Below are positions 1 through 8,701 of a stretch of 38,133 nt of DNA, one piece after another. The notes beneath the pieces are model-generated. The model was not told the DNA's origin, did no database searches, and saw nothing but the letters and a program-made list of their open reading frames with translations. Position 1 is the stretch's first letter. Every line of letters starts with the position of its first letter. This DNA is from Gammaproteobacteria bacterium (GTDB lineage: Bacteria; Pseudomonadota; Gammaproteobacteria; Thiotrichales; Thiotrichaceae), in assembly GCA_018822845.1 (NCBI GenBank), contig JAHJJD010000095.1, positions 1-38,133 on the forward strand, in the 5' to 3' direction. A program made the translations under genes and the position numbers.

Positions 1-69
1 AGACGGTGAACCGGGAGCTAAAAGCATCTGGATTGGTTTTATGCGGGTACAGGATTGTATTCTTGGGAT

Positions 70-702
70 TCAGATGGCTGGTGAGCTGGGGATGGGGTGA
101 GTTGTGTATAAGGAGATGAACTCAATGAGGTCATGCAACCCATGTGCTGGAATAATAGTGCCTCCATCAAGTTCTAATGGCACTGAGTTGACACGAATCA
201 CGTTTCTGGCAAAAGGAAATAGATCAGAAACAATGTTTTTAAATCCTTGATCTGATGATGCAGTTGTTATGACGACAATAACGGGCATCATCTCTGAAAG
301 ACTTTTTGCTAAAGATATTTCAGCTTCTTCAACTCGTCTAGCACCCTCGGCGACACATATCCAAGCTACATGAATATGTTGCTGTGGATCAGTGTTATTA
401 TTGGTTATTTTTACAAATTGCATTAACTCATCAAGAATTGGTTTATAATCTTTAACTTCAAGACCTTTGGTGTCGTAAATTGAAATTGGGACACCCTCTT
501 TAGTAATTTTTTTAGTTGATTGTGTCACCGGGCGACCTTGCCCCGTTGCAGCCATTCTACCCTGAAATACCGTATTAATTAATGTGCTTTTGCCAACTCC
601 TGTTTTTCCTGCAATTAAAATATTGGCTATGCCTCTTTTTTTGAGTGCTTCGTCATGAGCATCTGATATAGTTTTATGAAGATCAAAATTACCTTGCGGC
701 AT
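70..702 (-). CDS. Era/YcjF-type P-loop GTPase, short form
   Basis: A 210-residue GTP-binding protein. The G1 loop GKTGVGKST lies near residues 32-40, a G2-like threonine follows in the RPVTQST stretch, and G3 is DTKG near residue 78. The G4 position reads ITTASSD instead of NKxD; relatives in this 50S-ribosome-binding-GTPase-like family also have a loose G4. Relatives I know of carry a further C-terminal hydrophobic domain after the HGLxxLIEF segment. This protein stops about 16 residues past it, so it is a bare G domain or a C-terminally truncated copy. The start ATG follows an AAGGATA ribosome site. The gene is visibly more AT-rich than everything after position 1000, which suggests recent acquisition. 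Cellular role unknown; the GTPase call is firm, the family name less so. Confidence 0.8.
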   Translation of the reverse strand: MPQGNFDLHKTISDAHDEALKKRGIANILIAGKTGVGKSTLINTVFQGRMAATGQGRPVTQSTKKITKEGVPISIYDTKGLEVKDYKPILDELMQFVKITNNNTDPQQHIHVAWICVAEGARRVEEAEISLAKSLSEMMPVIVVITTASSDQGFKNIVSDLFPFARNVIRVNSVPLELDGGTIIPAHGLHDLIEFISLYTTHPIPSSPAI

Positions 703-1000
703 ATATTGGTATCCTTTTGGTTTGAAAAGCTAACGTTAACTCGGCGTCCTAAATGTCGTAATCAAAAACGACACGTGTCGCAAAACTCTGATCGCCTATC
801 TTTTGTTTCAACAAGTTATCTTGTCTTGGGCGGGTATAGGCGTCCGAAACAAAACGGCAAATACGACATGGAGCTTATTGCCAATACAACCGTCAGATAC
901 GCTACCGCCCTGATCTGTACCGACCAAGATACTGATAGCATGTCAACAAATTCCGACAAGCTGTCATGATTTGCTCCAGATTGTAATCCATTACCAAAAT
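703..1000. other. AT-rich non-coding stretch with resolvase-site-like inverted repeats
   Basis: This 298-base gap contains no convincing gene; a possible 97-codon frame has no ribosome site and no recognisable composition. It does hold repeated TGTCG/CGACA motifs: an inverted repeat at 754-773 (TGTCGTAA facing CGACA), another TGTCGC at 776-781, and a 28-base imperfect inverted repeat at 841-868 that begins CGTCCGAAA and ends TACGACA. A 28-base site with such ends resembles subsite I of Tn3/gamma-delta resolvase res sites. No recombinase gene is present, so this may be a transposon remnant or chance. Confidence 0.25.
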
Positions 1001-1660
1001 TTATAGAAGCTGAACAGGGAGGGGCAGGGTGGAAATGCGATAGAAAAATAAGTGGCAGACAATTTGCTCAGGTACTTTTCCAGTTGCCCGCAAGCGTAGC
1101 GCATGTACAAACGTTGGCACATCCGTCTGCCATTTCCGTAGCAGTATGGAGATAATCAGCCCTTCCACATCGGCAACGATGCCAACATAAATCGCCAGCG
1201 CGACTGGCAGGCCGCCAATACCCAGCGCCAGCAAAGCAAAGGAGCCGGTAAACAGGAAGATTCCCCACAGTTTCGACGACCACATGTGATAGCTGGCTTC
1301 CCGCCGGAATTTCACAAGATCAAACACATAACGCGCCACTTCCAGCCCGGCCAGCGTCAACAGGGCTGGCAAATGACGCCAGATTTCCGCCGGATACAGA
1401 TACCACGCCGCGAATATCACCCCCACATAAAAGACCGAATCAGCCATGCTGTCGAGGCGGCGCAGGTCAGGCGTGGCGATGTTCAAACGCCGGGCAATGA
1501 CGCCATCGAATACATCTGACAGGAAGGCGCTAATCAGGCACAAGCCAAATGCCACTTTGCTGGGGTAATAGAGCGCCAGCAGGATGACAACCGGAGCCAG
1601 CAAAGCCCGCAGCAGGGTGAGAGCCAGTGGAATTCTGTGGGTGAGTGGTGTCTGTGGCAT
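1001..1660 (-). CDS. CDP-alcohol phosphatidyltransferase family membrane protein
   Basis: A 219-residue integral membrane enzyme of the family that moves a phosphatidyl or phospho-alcohol group from a CDP-linked donor to an alcohol (PgsA and PssA are members). The family motif is at about residues 48-74: DxxDGxxAR, then LDSMAD. All four metal-binding aspartates are present. The glycine normally found three residues before the third aspartate is replaced by leucine, so substrate choice should not be assumed from PgsA. About five or six hydrophobic segments can be seen. The C-terminal 30 residues are less typical and may be tail sequence. It is divergent from the TSUP transporter gene, sharing a 64-base intergenic region. 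The actual lipid product is not predictable from sequence. Confidence 0.8.
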   Translation of the reverse strand: MPQTPLTHRIPLALTLLRALLAPVVILLALYYPSKVAFGLCLISAFLSDVFDGVIARRLNIATPDLRRLDSMADSVFYVGVIFAAWYLYPAEIWRHLPALLTLAGLEVARYVFDLVKFRREASYHMWSSKLWGIFLFTGSFALLALGIGGLPVALAIYVGIVADVEGLIISILLRKWQTDVPTFVHALRLRATGKVPEQIVCHLFFYRISTLPLPVQLL

Positions 1661-1724
1661 GGTTGGGGCTTGCAGTCAGTAACGCAGCCGATATAGTACG
1701 CTATTTGCCGCACAAGGGCTTTGC

Positions 1725-2462
1725 ATGGAACTCCTCCTGATCCTGTTCGCTGTCGCCGTACTCGCTGGCTGGGTTGATGCCATCGGCGGTGGAGGCGGGC
1801 TGATTTGCATTCCCGCGCTGCTATGGGCAGGTTTCCCCCCGCTGGAAGCGCTGGCAACCAACAAACTGCAAGCCAGTTTCGGCTCTTCCACTGCCGCCGT
1901 GAATTACACCCGGCACGGGCTGGTGGATGTAAAAGGGCAGAAACTCGCCATCGCGCTAACCTTCATCGGCGCTGTATGCGGTACGCTCGCGGTGCAGCAG
2001 ATCGATTCCAGCCTGCTGGAAAAAGCCATTCCGGTATTGCTGATGCTATTCGCGCTGTATTTCCTGTTTTCGCCGAAAATCAGCGATGTTGACCGCCATC
2101 AGGTCATTTCACCGACCACCTTCGCCATGACCATCGGGTTTTGTGTGGGCTTTTATGACGGCTTTTTCGGCCCCGGAACCGGCACATTCTTTACCATGGG
2201 TTATGTCGCGCTGCTGGGTTTCGGCCTGCCGAAAGCGACCGGCAATACCAAGCTGCTGAATTTCACCAGCAATTTCGCCTCGCTGCTGTTTTTCGCCCTA
2301 TCCGGCCACATCGTGTGGCTGACCGGGCTGGTCATGGGGGCAGGGCAGATAATCGGCAGTTACATCGGCTCACACATGGCAGTCAGGCATGGTACACGCC
2401 TGATCCGCCCGGTGCTGGTTGCAGTTTCGCTGCTGATGTCGCTGAAACTGCTGGTGGGGTGA
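1725..2462 (+). CDS. TSUP (TauE/SafE, YfcA-like) membrane transporter
   Basis: A 245-residue hydrophobic protein with about eight membrane segments and the duplicated glycine-rich pattern of the TSUP family. The first half has WVDAIGGGGGLICIPAL near residues 16-32, and the second half has the matching FYDGFFGPGTGTF near residues 143-155. The overall look is closest to YfcA-type members. The family exports or imports sulfur-containing anions such as sulfite, sulfoacetate or taurine-derived products. In a sulfur-oxidising host, sulfite export is plausible, but the substrate is inference. The start ATG has an AAGGG ribosome site nine bases upstream. Its stop codon runs directly into a palindromic repeat that separates it from the convergent S41 peptidase gene. 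Confidence 0.88.
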   Translation: MELLLILFAVAVLAGWVDAIGGGGGLICIPALLWAGFPPLEALATNKLQASFGSSTAAVNYTRHGLVDVKGQKLAIALTFIGAVCGTLAVQQIDSSLLEKAIPVLLMLFALYFLFSPKISDVDRHQVISPTTFAMTIGFCVGFYDGFFGPGTGTFFTMGYVALLGFGLPKATGNTKLLNFTSNFASLLFFALSGHIVWLTGLVMGAGQIIGSYIGSHMAVRHGTRLIRPVLVAVSLLMSLKLLVG

Positions 2463-2577
2463 AACCGGGCTTCGACTCCGCTCAGCCCTCGGGTCGTGCC
2501 ACCGGCGGTCCCTGAGCGGAGTCGAAGGGCCGAAGGGTCGAAGGGCCGAAGGGCGGTCCCTGAGCGGAGTCGAAGGG
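2463..2577. repeat. Palindromic interspersed repeat (GAGCGGAGTCGAAG family) between convergent genes
   Basis: Two identical 26-base direct copies lie at 2504-2529 and 2552-2577, with core CCTGAGCGGAGTCGAAGGG. An inverted partial copy is at 2470-2487, so RNA from either strand can fold into a long GC-rich hairpin. Between the direct copies the 8-base unit CGAAGGGC/T is repeated about four times (2523-2554). The element fills the whole space between two convergent stop codons and probably acts as a bidirectional end for transcripts. Repeats with this core are widespread in environmental bacteria. Confidence 0.85.
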
Positions 2578-4578
2578 TCACTCCGGACAAACCAGCTCCA
2601 GCGTCTGGCTCACCACTTTCTCATCGCCTGCATAGCCTTCCAGATAGGCGGGTTTGCCCAGCATGGCCTTGACCACGCGGATGTCGGTGTCGCCATCCTT
2701 CACGTCTTCGGAACCGCCGGGGCGGCCATCGATATACCAGTCCAGCCGCTCGACGTTCTGGGTGGTGACGCGCAACTTGCAGATGTGCCCGTCTTTCACC
2801 AGCGCGGTATGCATGCGGTAAGGCTTCTCGGCTGCCAGCAGTTTGCCTGCGTGGTTGATCAGGTCGACGTTGCCTTCCAGCAGGTCGCGTTTGGTCATGT
2901 AGTGGCGTTCGTCGGGTTTGACGCCAAAATCTTCCAGCGGCATCCCGGCGTTATCGACAGCGCGCAACATGCGCCGGGCGGAGACGCGGAAGTCGGCTCC
3001 ACGCGGCAATTTCTCCAGTTTGGCCGTGCCGGAATTGGCCGACACTTCCGGTGGCATGACGAGGATTTGCAGCAGGTAATGTGTCCATACATTGGCACCG
3101 CCCGCACCGGTATTGTCATCGACGCCCAGCACCTTGCCGATCTTGTGATCCTGGAACCCGGCGGCGAACATGTCGGTGGCGCTGTAGCATTGCGCATCGG
3201 TAATCAGCACAACCGGGCCGCTGTAAACCTGGCCGAGATCGTTGGCTTCGTCTTCGCTGGTCAGGCTGTGGGCGGTGGAATACAGCGAACCGCTGGCGTG
3301 TGCCTGATCCAGTGATGGCGACCAGGGCGACAGGTCGATGACCGGTGCAATCGGTGAGGGCGAGTTGTATTTGCACAGTTCGCGGGTAAAAGCATTGGCG
3401 ACGAATTGCGCCTTTTCCGGCTCGATGAAATCCGGCGTCAGCAATTGCAGCAGGCGTTCCGCCATCATGATCAGCCCACCCGAATTGCCGCGTACATCCA
3501 GGATCAGGCCGTTTTGCGGCAGGTCGCGCAATAGCCGGATCATTTCCTCGATGAAGACATCAGCATCCGGCGCGACGAAGGTGAAAATGCGGATATAGGC
3601 AAACTCGCCATCGGGCGTTTGCACCGGCTTGGCGCGGATAATGGCTGGCAGGCTGGTTTCGGTTGCATCGTCGTCGACGGAAAACAGGTGGGTGAGATCC
3701 TGTTGCTGTTCCGCCTCCCACGCAGCCGGTGCGTACAGGATCTTGCGGTATTTGTTGATGGTTTGGGTTTGCAGGTGGAAACCCATTTGCGCCTGACGTT
3801 GCAGATGCTTTTCCAGATTATCGATATACGCCATTGCATGATCGTCATTACTGGCGGCAGGTGGTCTGGCGAAGGTCATCCACTCAAATTCAATGGCGCT
3901 TTTGTCTGCGTTGCCGCTCAGGTAGGTCAGGCGCACCAGTACTTCGTTCGGCGGCAGGCTGGTCGCCAGTGAGCGGATGGTGAGGGAACCCAGCCCGACC
4001 GAATAGCGTGCTGCATGGTTGCTGCCCGCTTCACGTTCACCATTGAGGCGGATGGCTTCCTGGATGGGCAGGCCATTCCACAGGATAATTTCTACCCCCG
4101 GTTTGAAGCTGTCGTGGGTAAAACCGGCCAGCAATTTGCTGATGATATAATGCGGCTGATGGTTGTCATCGAAATATTCTTCCAGCAAGAAGGGCAGGAA
4201 GGCGGTGATTTCGCGGTACGGCAGCGGCAGGATGTAGTTGGTGTGCAGGTCATGCATGCCGTTGAAGATGCGCTGCAATTCACGGTGGAAGGCCAATTCG
4301 CTGGTAACGGTTTCATCCTGCGGGTTTTCCAGCCGGTATTGCAGCAGCTTGAGGCGTTGCACCGGGTCGGAACCATACAGGGAACGCTTCAGGTGCAAGT
4401 GTACGTAGACGTGCTCAATCAGCAAGCGTGCCTGACTGAGCAGCAGGCGCTTTTCCGCCAGTGTCAGCCCGGCGTCAAGCGGCAGGTTTTCCCGCAGGGA
4501 TACGATGCGGGGAGTCGCGCCCTCCAGCGTGGTGCTGGTGTCAGGTTCAGGGCGGTCGCGTTCGGATAGTGCTGGCAT
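2578..4578 (-). CDS. S41-family (C-terminal processing/tricorn-like) serine peptidase without signal peptide
   Basis: A 666-residue protein with a C-terminal half like S41 peptidases. It has the oxyanion-loop motif DVRGNSGG at 361-368 and the nucleophile segment CYSATDMFAAGFQDH, with the probable catalytic serine at 466, followed by a glycine-rich VDDNTGAGGANVW stretch. The N-terminal 330 residues contain HDLHTNYILPLPYR and an EIILWNG segment resembling the PDZ-like region of the family. S41 members are normally exported; here the N terminus (MPALSERDRPEPDTST) is hydrophilic with no signal or membrane segment, so a cytoplasmic location is likely. The start has a strong AGGGGGACT ribosome site. 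It lies 48 bases downstream of der in the same direction. Substrate unknown. Confidence 0.82.
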   Translation of the reverse strand: MPALSERDRPEPDTSTTLEGATPRIVSLRENLPLDAGLTLAEKRLLLSQARLLIEHVYVHLHLKRSLYGSDPVQRLKLLQYRLENPQDETVTSELAFHRELQRIFNGMHDLHTNYILPLPYREITAFLPFLLEEYFDDNHQPHYIISKLLAGFTHDSFKPGVEIILWNGLPIQEAIRLNGEREAGSNHAARYSVGLGSLTIRSLATSLPPNEVLVRLTYLSGNADKSAIEFEWMTFARPPAASNDDHAMAYIDNLEKHLQRQAQMGFHLQTQTINKYRKILYAPAAWEAEQQQDLTHLFSVDDDATETSLPAIIRAKPVQTPDGEFAYIRIFTFVAPDADVFIEEMIRLLRDLPQNGLILDVRGNSGGLIMMAERLLQLLTPDFIEPEKAQFVANAFTRELCKYNSPSPIAPVIDLSPWSPSLDQAHASGSLYSTAHSLTSEDEANDLGQVYSGPVVLITDAQCYSATDMFAAGFQDHKIGKVLGVDDNTGAGGANVWTHYLLQILVMPPEVSANSGTAKLEKLPRGADFRVSARRMLRAVDNAGMPLEDFGVKPDERHYMTKRDLLEGNVDLINHAGKLLAAEKPYRMHTALVKDGHICKLRVTTQNVERLDWYIDGRPGGSEDVKDGDTDIRVVKAMLGKPAYLEGYAGDEKVVSQTLELVCPE

Positions 4579-4582
4579 GATT

Positions 4583-4613
4583 AGTCCCCCTGTTTGCTGT
4601 GATTCTTGGGACT
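4583..4613 (-). promoter_or_regulatory. Possible hairpin covering the ribosome site of the S41 peptidase gene
   Basis: On the minus strand, AGTCCC (complement of 4608-4613) can pair with GGGACT (complement of 4583-4588). The latter is part of the purine-rich ribosome site directly before the peptidase start. The six-base stem has an 18-base loop, so the effect on translation may be small. Confidence 0.25.
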
Positions 4614-4626
4614 TATGCTACCCCAT

Positions 4627-6045
4627 TTAATTCTTTTTGGCTTTTTTCTTCAATTTCTTTACGTGATCCATCATGCGTTTACGCTTATGTTCCTGACGCG
4701 GAGTAAGGGTATTACGTTTACCCTCAAACGGATTTTCACCGGTTTTGTACTCAATGCGGATTTGTGTCCCCACCAGTTTCAGGGTTTGGCGGAAGTAATT
4801 GGTCAGGTAGCGGGTATAGCTGTCTGGCACGTATTCGGTGCGGTTGCCGTGCACGATCAGGCGGAACGGGTTACTGCCACCCTGATGCGCGTAGCGTAGC
4901 TTGATGCGCTGGCCGCGCGTGAGGGGCGGCTGGTGTTGCTGTACAGCCATTTCCAGAATCCGCGTCAGGCGCGAAGTCGGCACTTTCAGCATGGCGGAAG
5001 CGTAAGCACGTTTGATCGCGGCATACAGCAGGCCGACATTGGAGCCATGCAGGGCGGAAATGAAAAAGATTTCGGAGAAATCCATCACGAAGGGCAGTTT
5101 CACTTCAATCTGCTGCTTGATCCACTCGCGCTGGTCGGATTCCAGCCCATCCCACTTGTTGACGGCGATGATCAGGGAACGGCCTGCTTCTAGTGCCAAC
5201 CCTAGCAGGTGGGCATCCTGATCGGTAACGGCGTCGTGTGCATCCACCAGCATGACCACTACATGTGCCCGCTGGATGGCGTCGAGGGTCTTGATGATGC
5301 TGAATTTTTCGATGGTTTCATCCACCCGGCTACGGCGGCGCACCCCGGCGGTATCGATCAGGGTGTAACGCTGCCCGTCGCGCTCAAACGGGATGAAAAT
5401 ACTGTCACGGGTAGTGCCCGGCTGGTCAAAGGCGATGACACGTTCCTCACCCAGAATACGGTTGATCAGGGTTGATTTGCCTACATTCGGGCGGCCAACG
5501 AAGGCAATCTTGATGCTGTCGTCATCCTCGTCTTCTTCCTCATCCTCAAACTCCGCACCCACATGATCGAGGATGCCATCAATCATGGAAGTGACACCGC
5601 GCCCCTGTGCGGCGGCGATGGCGTAGACTTCGTTAAAGCCAAGGGCAAAGAATTCTGCTGATGCCTGATCCGCATCCACGCCATCAATCTTGTTGACCAG
5701 CAGGAACACCGGCTTGCCGGTCATGCGTACATCCTGGGCAATCTGCTGGTCGGCGGCGGTCATGCCCTGGCGGCCATCCACCAGAAACAGGATGGCGTCA
5801 GATTCCGTAATGGCGGCGCGGGTCTGTTTCGCCATGAATTCATCGATACCGGCCTCTTCACCACTCAGGCCGCCAGTGTCAATCAACATGTAGCCACGCC
5901 CGTTATGATCACCTGTGCCATACTTGCGGTCACGGGTCAGGCCGGGAAAATCGGCCACCAGCGCATCACGCGAGCGGGTCAGGCGGTTGAACAGGGTGGA
6001 TTTGCCCACATTCGGGCGGCCAATCAGGGCGAGAACTGGTTTCAT
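4627..6045 (-). CDS. der: Ribosome-assembly GTPase Der (EngA)
   Basis: Der is the double-GTPase needed for late assembly of the 50S ribosomal subunit. Both G domains are intact over 472 residues. The first has GRPNVGKS at 9-16, DTGG at 56-59 and NKID at 118-121; the second has GRPNVGKS at 184-191, DTAG at 231-234 and NKWD at 296-299. An acidic linker (about 166-176) joins them. A C-terminal KH-like domain ends in a very lysine-rich tail. In many gammaproteobacteria der follows bamB; here bamB is about 18 kb away and der is paired with the S41 peptidase gene. The next gene upstream, galU, is divergent. Confidence 0.97.
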   Translation of the reverse strand: MKPVLALIGRPNVGKSTLFNRLTRSRDALVADFPGLTRDRKYGTGDHNGRGYMLIDTGGLSGEEAGIDEFMAKQTRAAITESDAILFLVDGRQGMTAADQQIAQDVRMTGKPVFLLVNKIDGVDADQASAEFFALGFNEVYAIAAAQGRGVTSMIDGILDHVGAEFEDEEEDEDDDSIKIAFVGRPNVGKSTLINRILGEERVIAFDQPGTTRDSIFIPFERDGQRYTLIDTAGVRRRSRVDETIEKFSIIKTLDAIQRAHVVVMLVDAHDAVTDQDAHLLGLALEAGRSLIIAVNKWDGLESDQREWIKQQIEVKLPFVMDFSEIFFISALHGSNVGLLYAAIKRAYASAMLKVPTSRLTRILEMAVQQHQPPLTRGQRIKLRYAHQGGSNPFRLIVHGNRTEYVPDSYTRYLTNYFRQTLKLVGTQIRIEYKTGENPFEGKRNTLTPRQEHKRKRMMDHVKKLKKKAKKN

Positions 6046-6170
6046 CGGGTAATACTATGGGAACTCAAGCGCGCTAGAATAACATGAGGAATAGGTGATA
6101 AACAGGCCGCAATAGGCTACAGTTTTGCACAATTATATAAGCTTACCATTGAACAGAGGATTTCCAACGC

Positions 6171-7079
6171 ATGAATCATAATCATAAAGTCCGCAAAGCG
6201 GTTATTCCTGTGGCCGGTCTCGGTACCCGAATGCTGCCAGCCACCAAGGCTATCCCCAAGGAAATGCTGCCGATTGTGGACAAACCCCTGATCCAGTATG
6301 TCGTCAACGAATGCGTTGCGGCTGGCATCAAGGAGATCGTACTGGTGACGCATTCCAGTAAAAATTCCATCGAAAACCATTTCGACACCAGCTTCGAGCT
6401 GGAAACCATGCTGGAAAAGCGTGTCAAACGTCAGTTGCTGGAGGAAGTGCGTTCCATCTGCCCAAGCGACGTTACCATCATGCATGTCCGTCAGGGGCAG
6501 GCCAAGGGTCTGGGCCACGCCATCATGTGCGCCCACCCGATCGTGGGCAACGAGCCATTCGCGGTGGTTTTGCCGGACGTGATTATCGATGATGCCGCCA
6601 GCAACCCGCACAGCGACAATCTGGCGGCCATGCTCAACCTGTATGATGAAACCGGTTACAGCCAGATCATGGTCGAGCCTGTGCCCAAAGAAAAAGTGTC
6701 TTCCTACGGTGTGGTCGACATCAATGACCATGTATTGGCGGCGGGTGAGTCCGTGCCCATGACGGCCATTGTGGAAAAGCCGCGTATTGATGAAGCACCT
6801 TCCAACCTTGCCGTGGTTGGCCGTTATGTACTTTCACCGCACACCTGGGGCTGGCTGAAGCGCACGCCACTGGGCGCTGGCGATGAAATCCAGTTGACTG
6901 ACACCATCGGCCTGCTGATGCGTGAGTATCAGGTGAATGCTTTCCATCTGACCGGCAAGAGCCATGACTGTGGTTCCAAAATGGGCTACATGATGGCTAA
7001 CATCGAATACGCTTCCCGCCACCCGGAAATTGCGTCGCGTTTCAACGCCTTCCTGAAAGAGTATGTGAAAAGCCTTTGA
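6171..7079 (+). CDS. galU: UTP-glucose-1-phosphate uridylyltransferase GalU
   Basis: A 302-residue enzyme that makes UDP-glucose from UTP and glucose-1-phosphate, feeding polysaccharide and envelope synthesis. The nucleotide-binding signature [18 protein letters not shown] is at about 16-33, and the length and conserved blocks ([17 protein letters not shown]) fit bacterial GalU throughout. An AGAGGA ribosome site precedes the ATG. The stop codon TGA overlaps the likely TTG start of recD, so the two genes are probably translated in sequence. UDP-glucose supply may connect with the extracellular polysaccharide enzymes elsewhere in the window, but that is inference. Confidence 0.96.
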   Translation: MNHNHKVRKAVIPVAGLGTRMLPATKAIPKEMLPIVDKPLIQYVVNECVAAGIKEIVLVTHSSKNSIENHFDTSFELETMLEKRVKRQLLEEVRSICPSDVTIMHVRQGQAKGLGHAIMCAHPIVGNEPFAVVLPDVIIDDAASNPHSDNLAAMLNLYDETGYSQIMVEPVPKEKVSSYGVVDINDHVLAAGESVPMTAIVEKPRIDEAPSNLAVVGRYVLSPHTWGWLKRTPLGAGDEIQLTDTIGLLMREYQVNAFHLTGKSHDCGSKMGYMMANIEYASRHPEIASRFNAFLKEYVKSL

Positions 7080-8701
7080 GCCAGCCCGCCTTTCATCCGC
7101 TTGATGAGCAGCTTGCCAGCCTGATGTACCGGCTGGCAGGCTCGGCAGATGTGGATGGCCTCGGCGCACTGGTGCGCCATGTCAGCGCCCGTACCCGCGA
7201 AGGGGTAATTGCCGCGCCGCTGGCGGATTTGCCGGATATTGATTTGGCAAGCTTGCAGGATTCGCCGGTGGTGGGGCAACCGGGAGATTACAAGCCGCTG
7301 ATCGTGGAAGACGGTCATGCGTGGTTGTACCGCTACTGGCAGTATGAGGAAAGGTTGGCCGGGTGTATTCGAAGCAGGTTAGCGCCTGCCTCTTCCGTCT
7401 TGCTCCCTTCACCCCTTGCGGGGGAAGGGCTGGGGATGGGGGGGATTCTTCCCTCCTTCCTGATTATCTCCGGCGGCCCCGGCACGGGCAAAACCACCAC
7501 CGTTACCCGCATTCTTGCGCATCTGCTGGAACAGGGAACCCGGCCTGAACGTATCCTGCTGGCAGCCCCGACTGGCAAGGCAGCAATGCGGATGCAGGAA
7601 TCGATCCGCGAAACCAAACAGCGTCTGGCCCTGCCTGCCGCTATTGCCGAAACCATTCCCGATCAGGCCAGCACCTTGCACCGCTTGCTGGGCTACATCC
7701 CCAACCGGGTCGGTTTTCGCCACCATGCGGCCAATCCACTGCCTGCCGATGTGGTGATTGTGGACGAAGCCTCCATGATCGACATTTCCCTGATGACCCA
7801 TCTGTTTGAGGCTGTGCCGCCGCAGGCCAGGCTTGTTCTGCTGGGCGACAAGGATCAGCTGGCATCAGTGGAAACCGGTTCGATTTTCCGCGATCTGTGT
7901 TCCGGCCCGGCGCTGGCGGGCAATATGGTGGTGCTGCACAAGAGCCATCGCTTTACCGAGGAAGATGGCATCGGCCAGTTGGCGCAGGCTATCCGCGCAG
8001 CAGATGAGGAACGGATGCTGGTAGTGCTGGATTCCGCCCACTACCCGGATGTGTCGCTGGATGATACGGGAGCCGGGCTGGATGCAGGGCGGCTGCGTGA
8101 TGGCTGGGAAACTTATGTGCAGGCGGTACAGGCAGGGGATCATGCCAGCACTTTCAGCGCCTTCAACGAATTGCGCCTGCTGACGCCGCTACGCAAGGGG
8201 CGGCAGGGTGTGGAAACCCTCAATGCCTGGGCGGATGGGGTGATGCAGAAACGTTTGCCTGCATCCAGTGTCAGCAGGCCGTGGTATGTGGGCAGGCCAG
8301 TGATGGTCACGCAGAATGATTACCGGCAAAACCTGTTCAACGGCGACATTGGCATTGCCTTGCCAGCCGCCAGCGGGGAATTGCGGGTGTGGTTCCCTAC
8401 TGGCGAGGAGGGGAATTTCCGGGCGGTGGCACCGATCCGTTTGCCTGCGCATGAAACAGCCTGGGCGATGACCATCCACAAGAGTCAGGGGTCGGAATTC
8501 CGCCATGTGTTGTTGATCCTGCCGGAGATGGAAGACTTGCCGTTGCTGGGGCGGGAGTTGCTGTACACCGCCATTACCCGCGCCAAATCCGGCATCCATA
8601 TCCTGGCCAGCCGTGCCACCTTGCGCCGCGCCTTGCGGCAGGTGACACCGCCTTCCTCGCGTTTGCAGGAACGCTTGCTGGCATCACCAGCTGACAGTTA
8701 G
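7076..8701 (+). CDS. recD: Exodeoxyribonuclease V alpha subunit RecD, with in-frame repeat insertion
   Basis: RecD is the 5'-3' helicase subunit of RecBCD, which processes double-strand breaks. Motifs in order: Walker [10 protein letters not shown] near 133-141, APTGKAA (about 164-170), DEAS at 230-233, [18 protein letters not shown] and [11 protein letters not shown] near the end. The N-terminal part ([11 protein letters not shown], about 85-95) is of RecD1 type. At residues 108-126 the sequence [15 protein letters not shown] is encoded by a palindromic repeat, where other RecD proteins have a conserved helix with Trp-Gln just before the Walker A strand. The protein is 541 residues against about 608 in E. 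coli. The TTG start overlaps the galU stop as TTGA; the first in-frame ATG is at 7127. No recB or recC is nearby. The end overlaps the convergent lipoprotein gene by four bases. Confidence 0.9.
   Translation: MSQPAFHPLDEQLASLMYRLAGSADVDGLGALVRHVSARTREGVIAAPLADLPDIDLASLQDSPVVGQPGDYKPLIVEDGHAWLYRYWQYEERLAGCIRSRLAPASSVLLPSPLAGEGLGMGGILPSFLIISGGPGTGKTTTVTRILAHLLEQGTRPERILLAAPTGKAAMRMQESIRETKQRLALPAAIAETIPDQASTLHRLLGYIPNRVGFRHHAANPLPADVVIVDEASMIDISLMTHLFEAVPPQARLVLLGDKDQLASVETGSIFRDLCSGPALAGNMVVLHKSHRFTEEDGIGQLAQAIRAADEERMLVVLDSAHYPDVSLDDTGAGLDAGRLRDGWETYVQAVQAGDHASTFSAFNELRLLTPLRKGRQGVETLNAWADGVMQKRLPASSVSRPWYVGRPVMVTQNDYRQNLFNGDIGIALPAASGELRVWFPTGEEGNFRAVAPIRLPAHETAWAMTIHKSQGSEFRHVLLILPEMEDLPLLGRELLYTAITRAKSGIHILASRATLRRALRQVTPPSSRLQERLLASPADS
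7401..7455. repeat. Palindromic repeat element inside recD
   Basis: A hairpin-forming stretch with CCCTTC and CCCC arms (7405-7414) facing GGGGGAAGGG (7420-7429) around a TTGC loop, followed by the G-rich tail TGGGGATGGGGG. It has the form of common interspersed repeats that encode peptides such as PSPLAGEG. It keeps the recD frame open. Confidence 0.75.

Noticed and set aside
676-969. A 97-codon plus-strand frame overlapping the start of the GTPase gene
   Set aside because: No ribosome site, overlaps a better gene, and composition looks non-coding.
6118-6150. TTGCAC and TATATAAG near the galU start as a promoter pair
   Set aside because: They are only a few bases apart, so they cannot serve as -35 and -10 of one promoter.
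7380-7470. recD as two genes broken by a frameshift at the repeat
   Set aside because: The reading frame is continuous through the repeat and the helicase motifs follow in the same frame.
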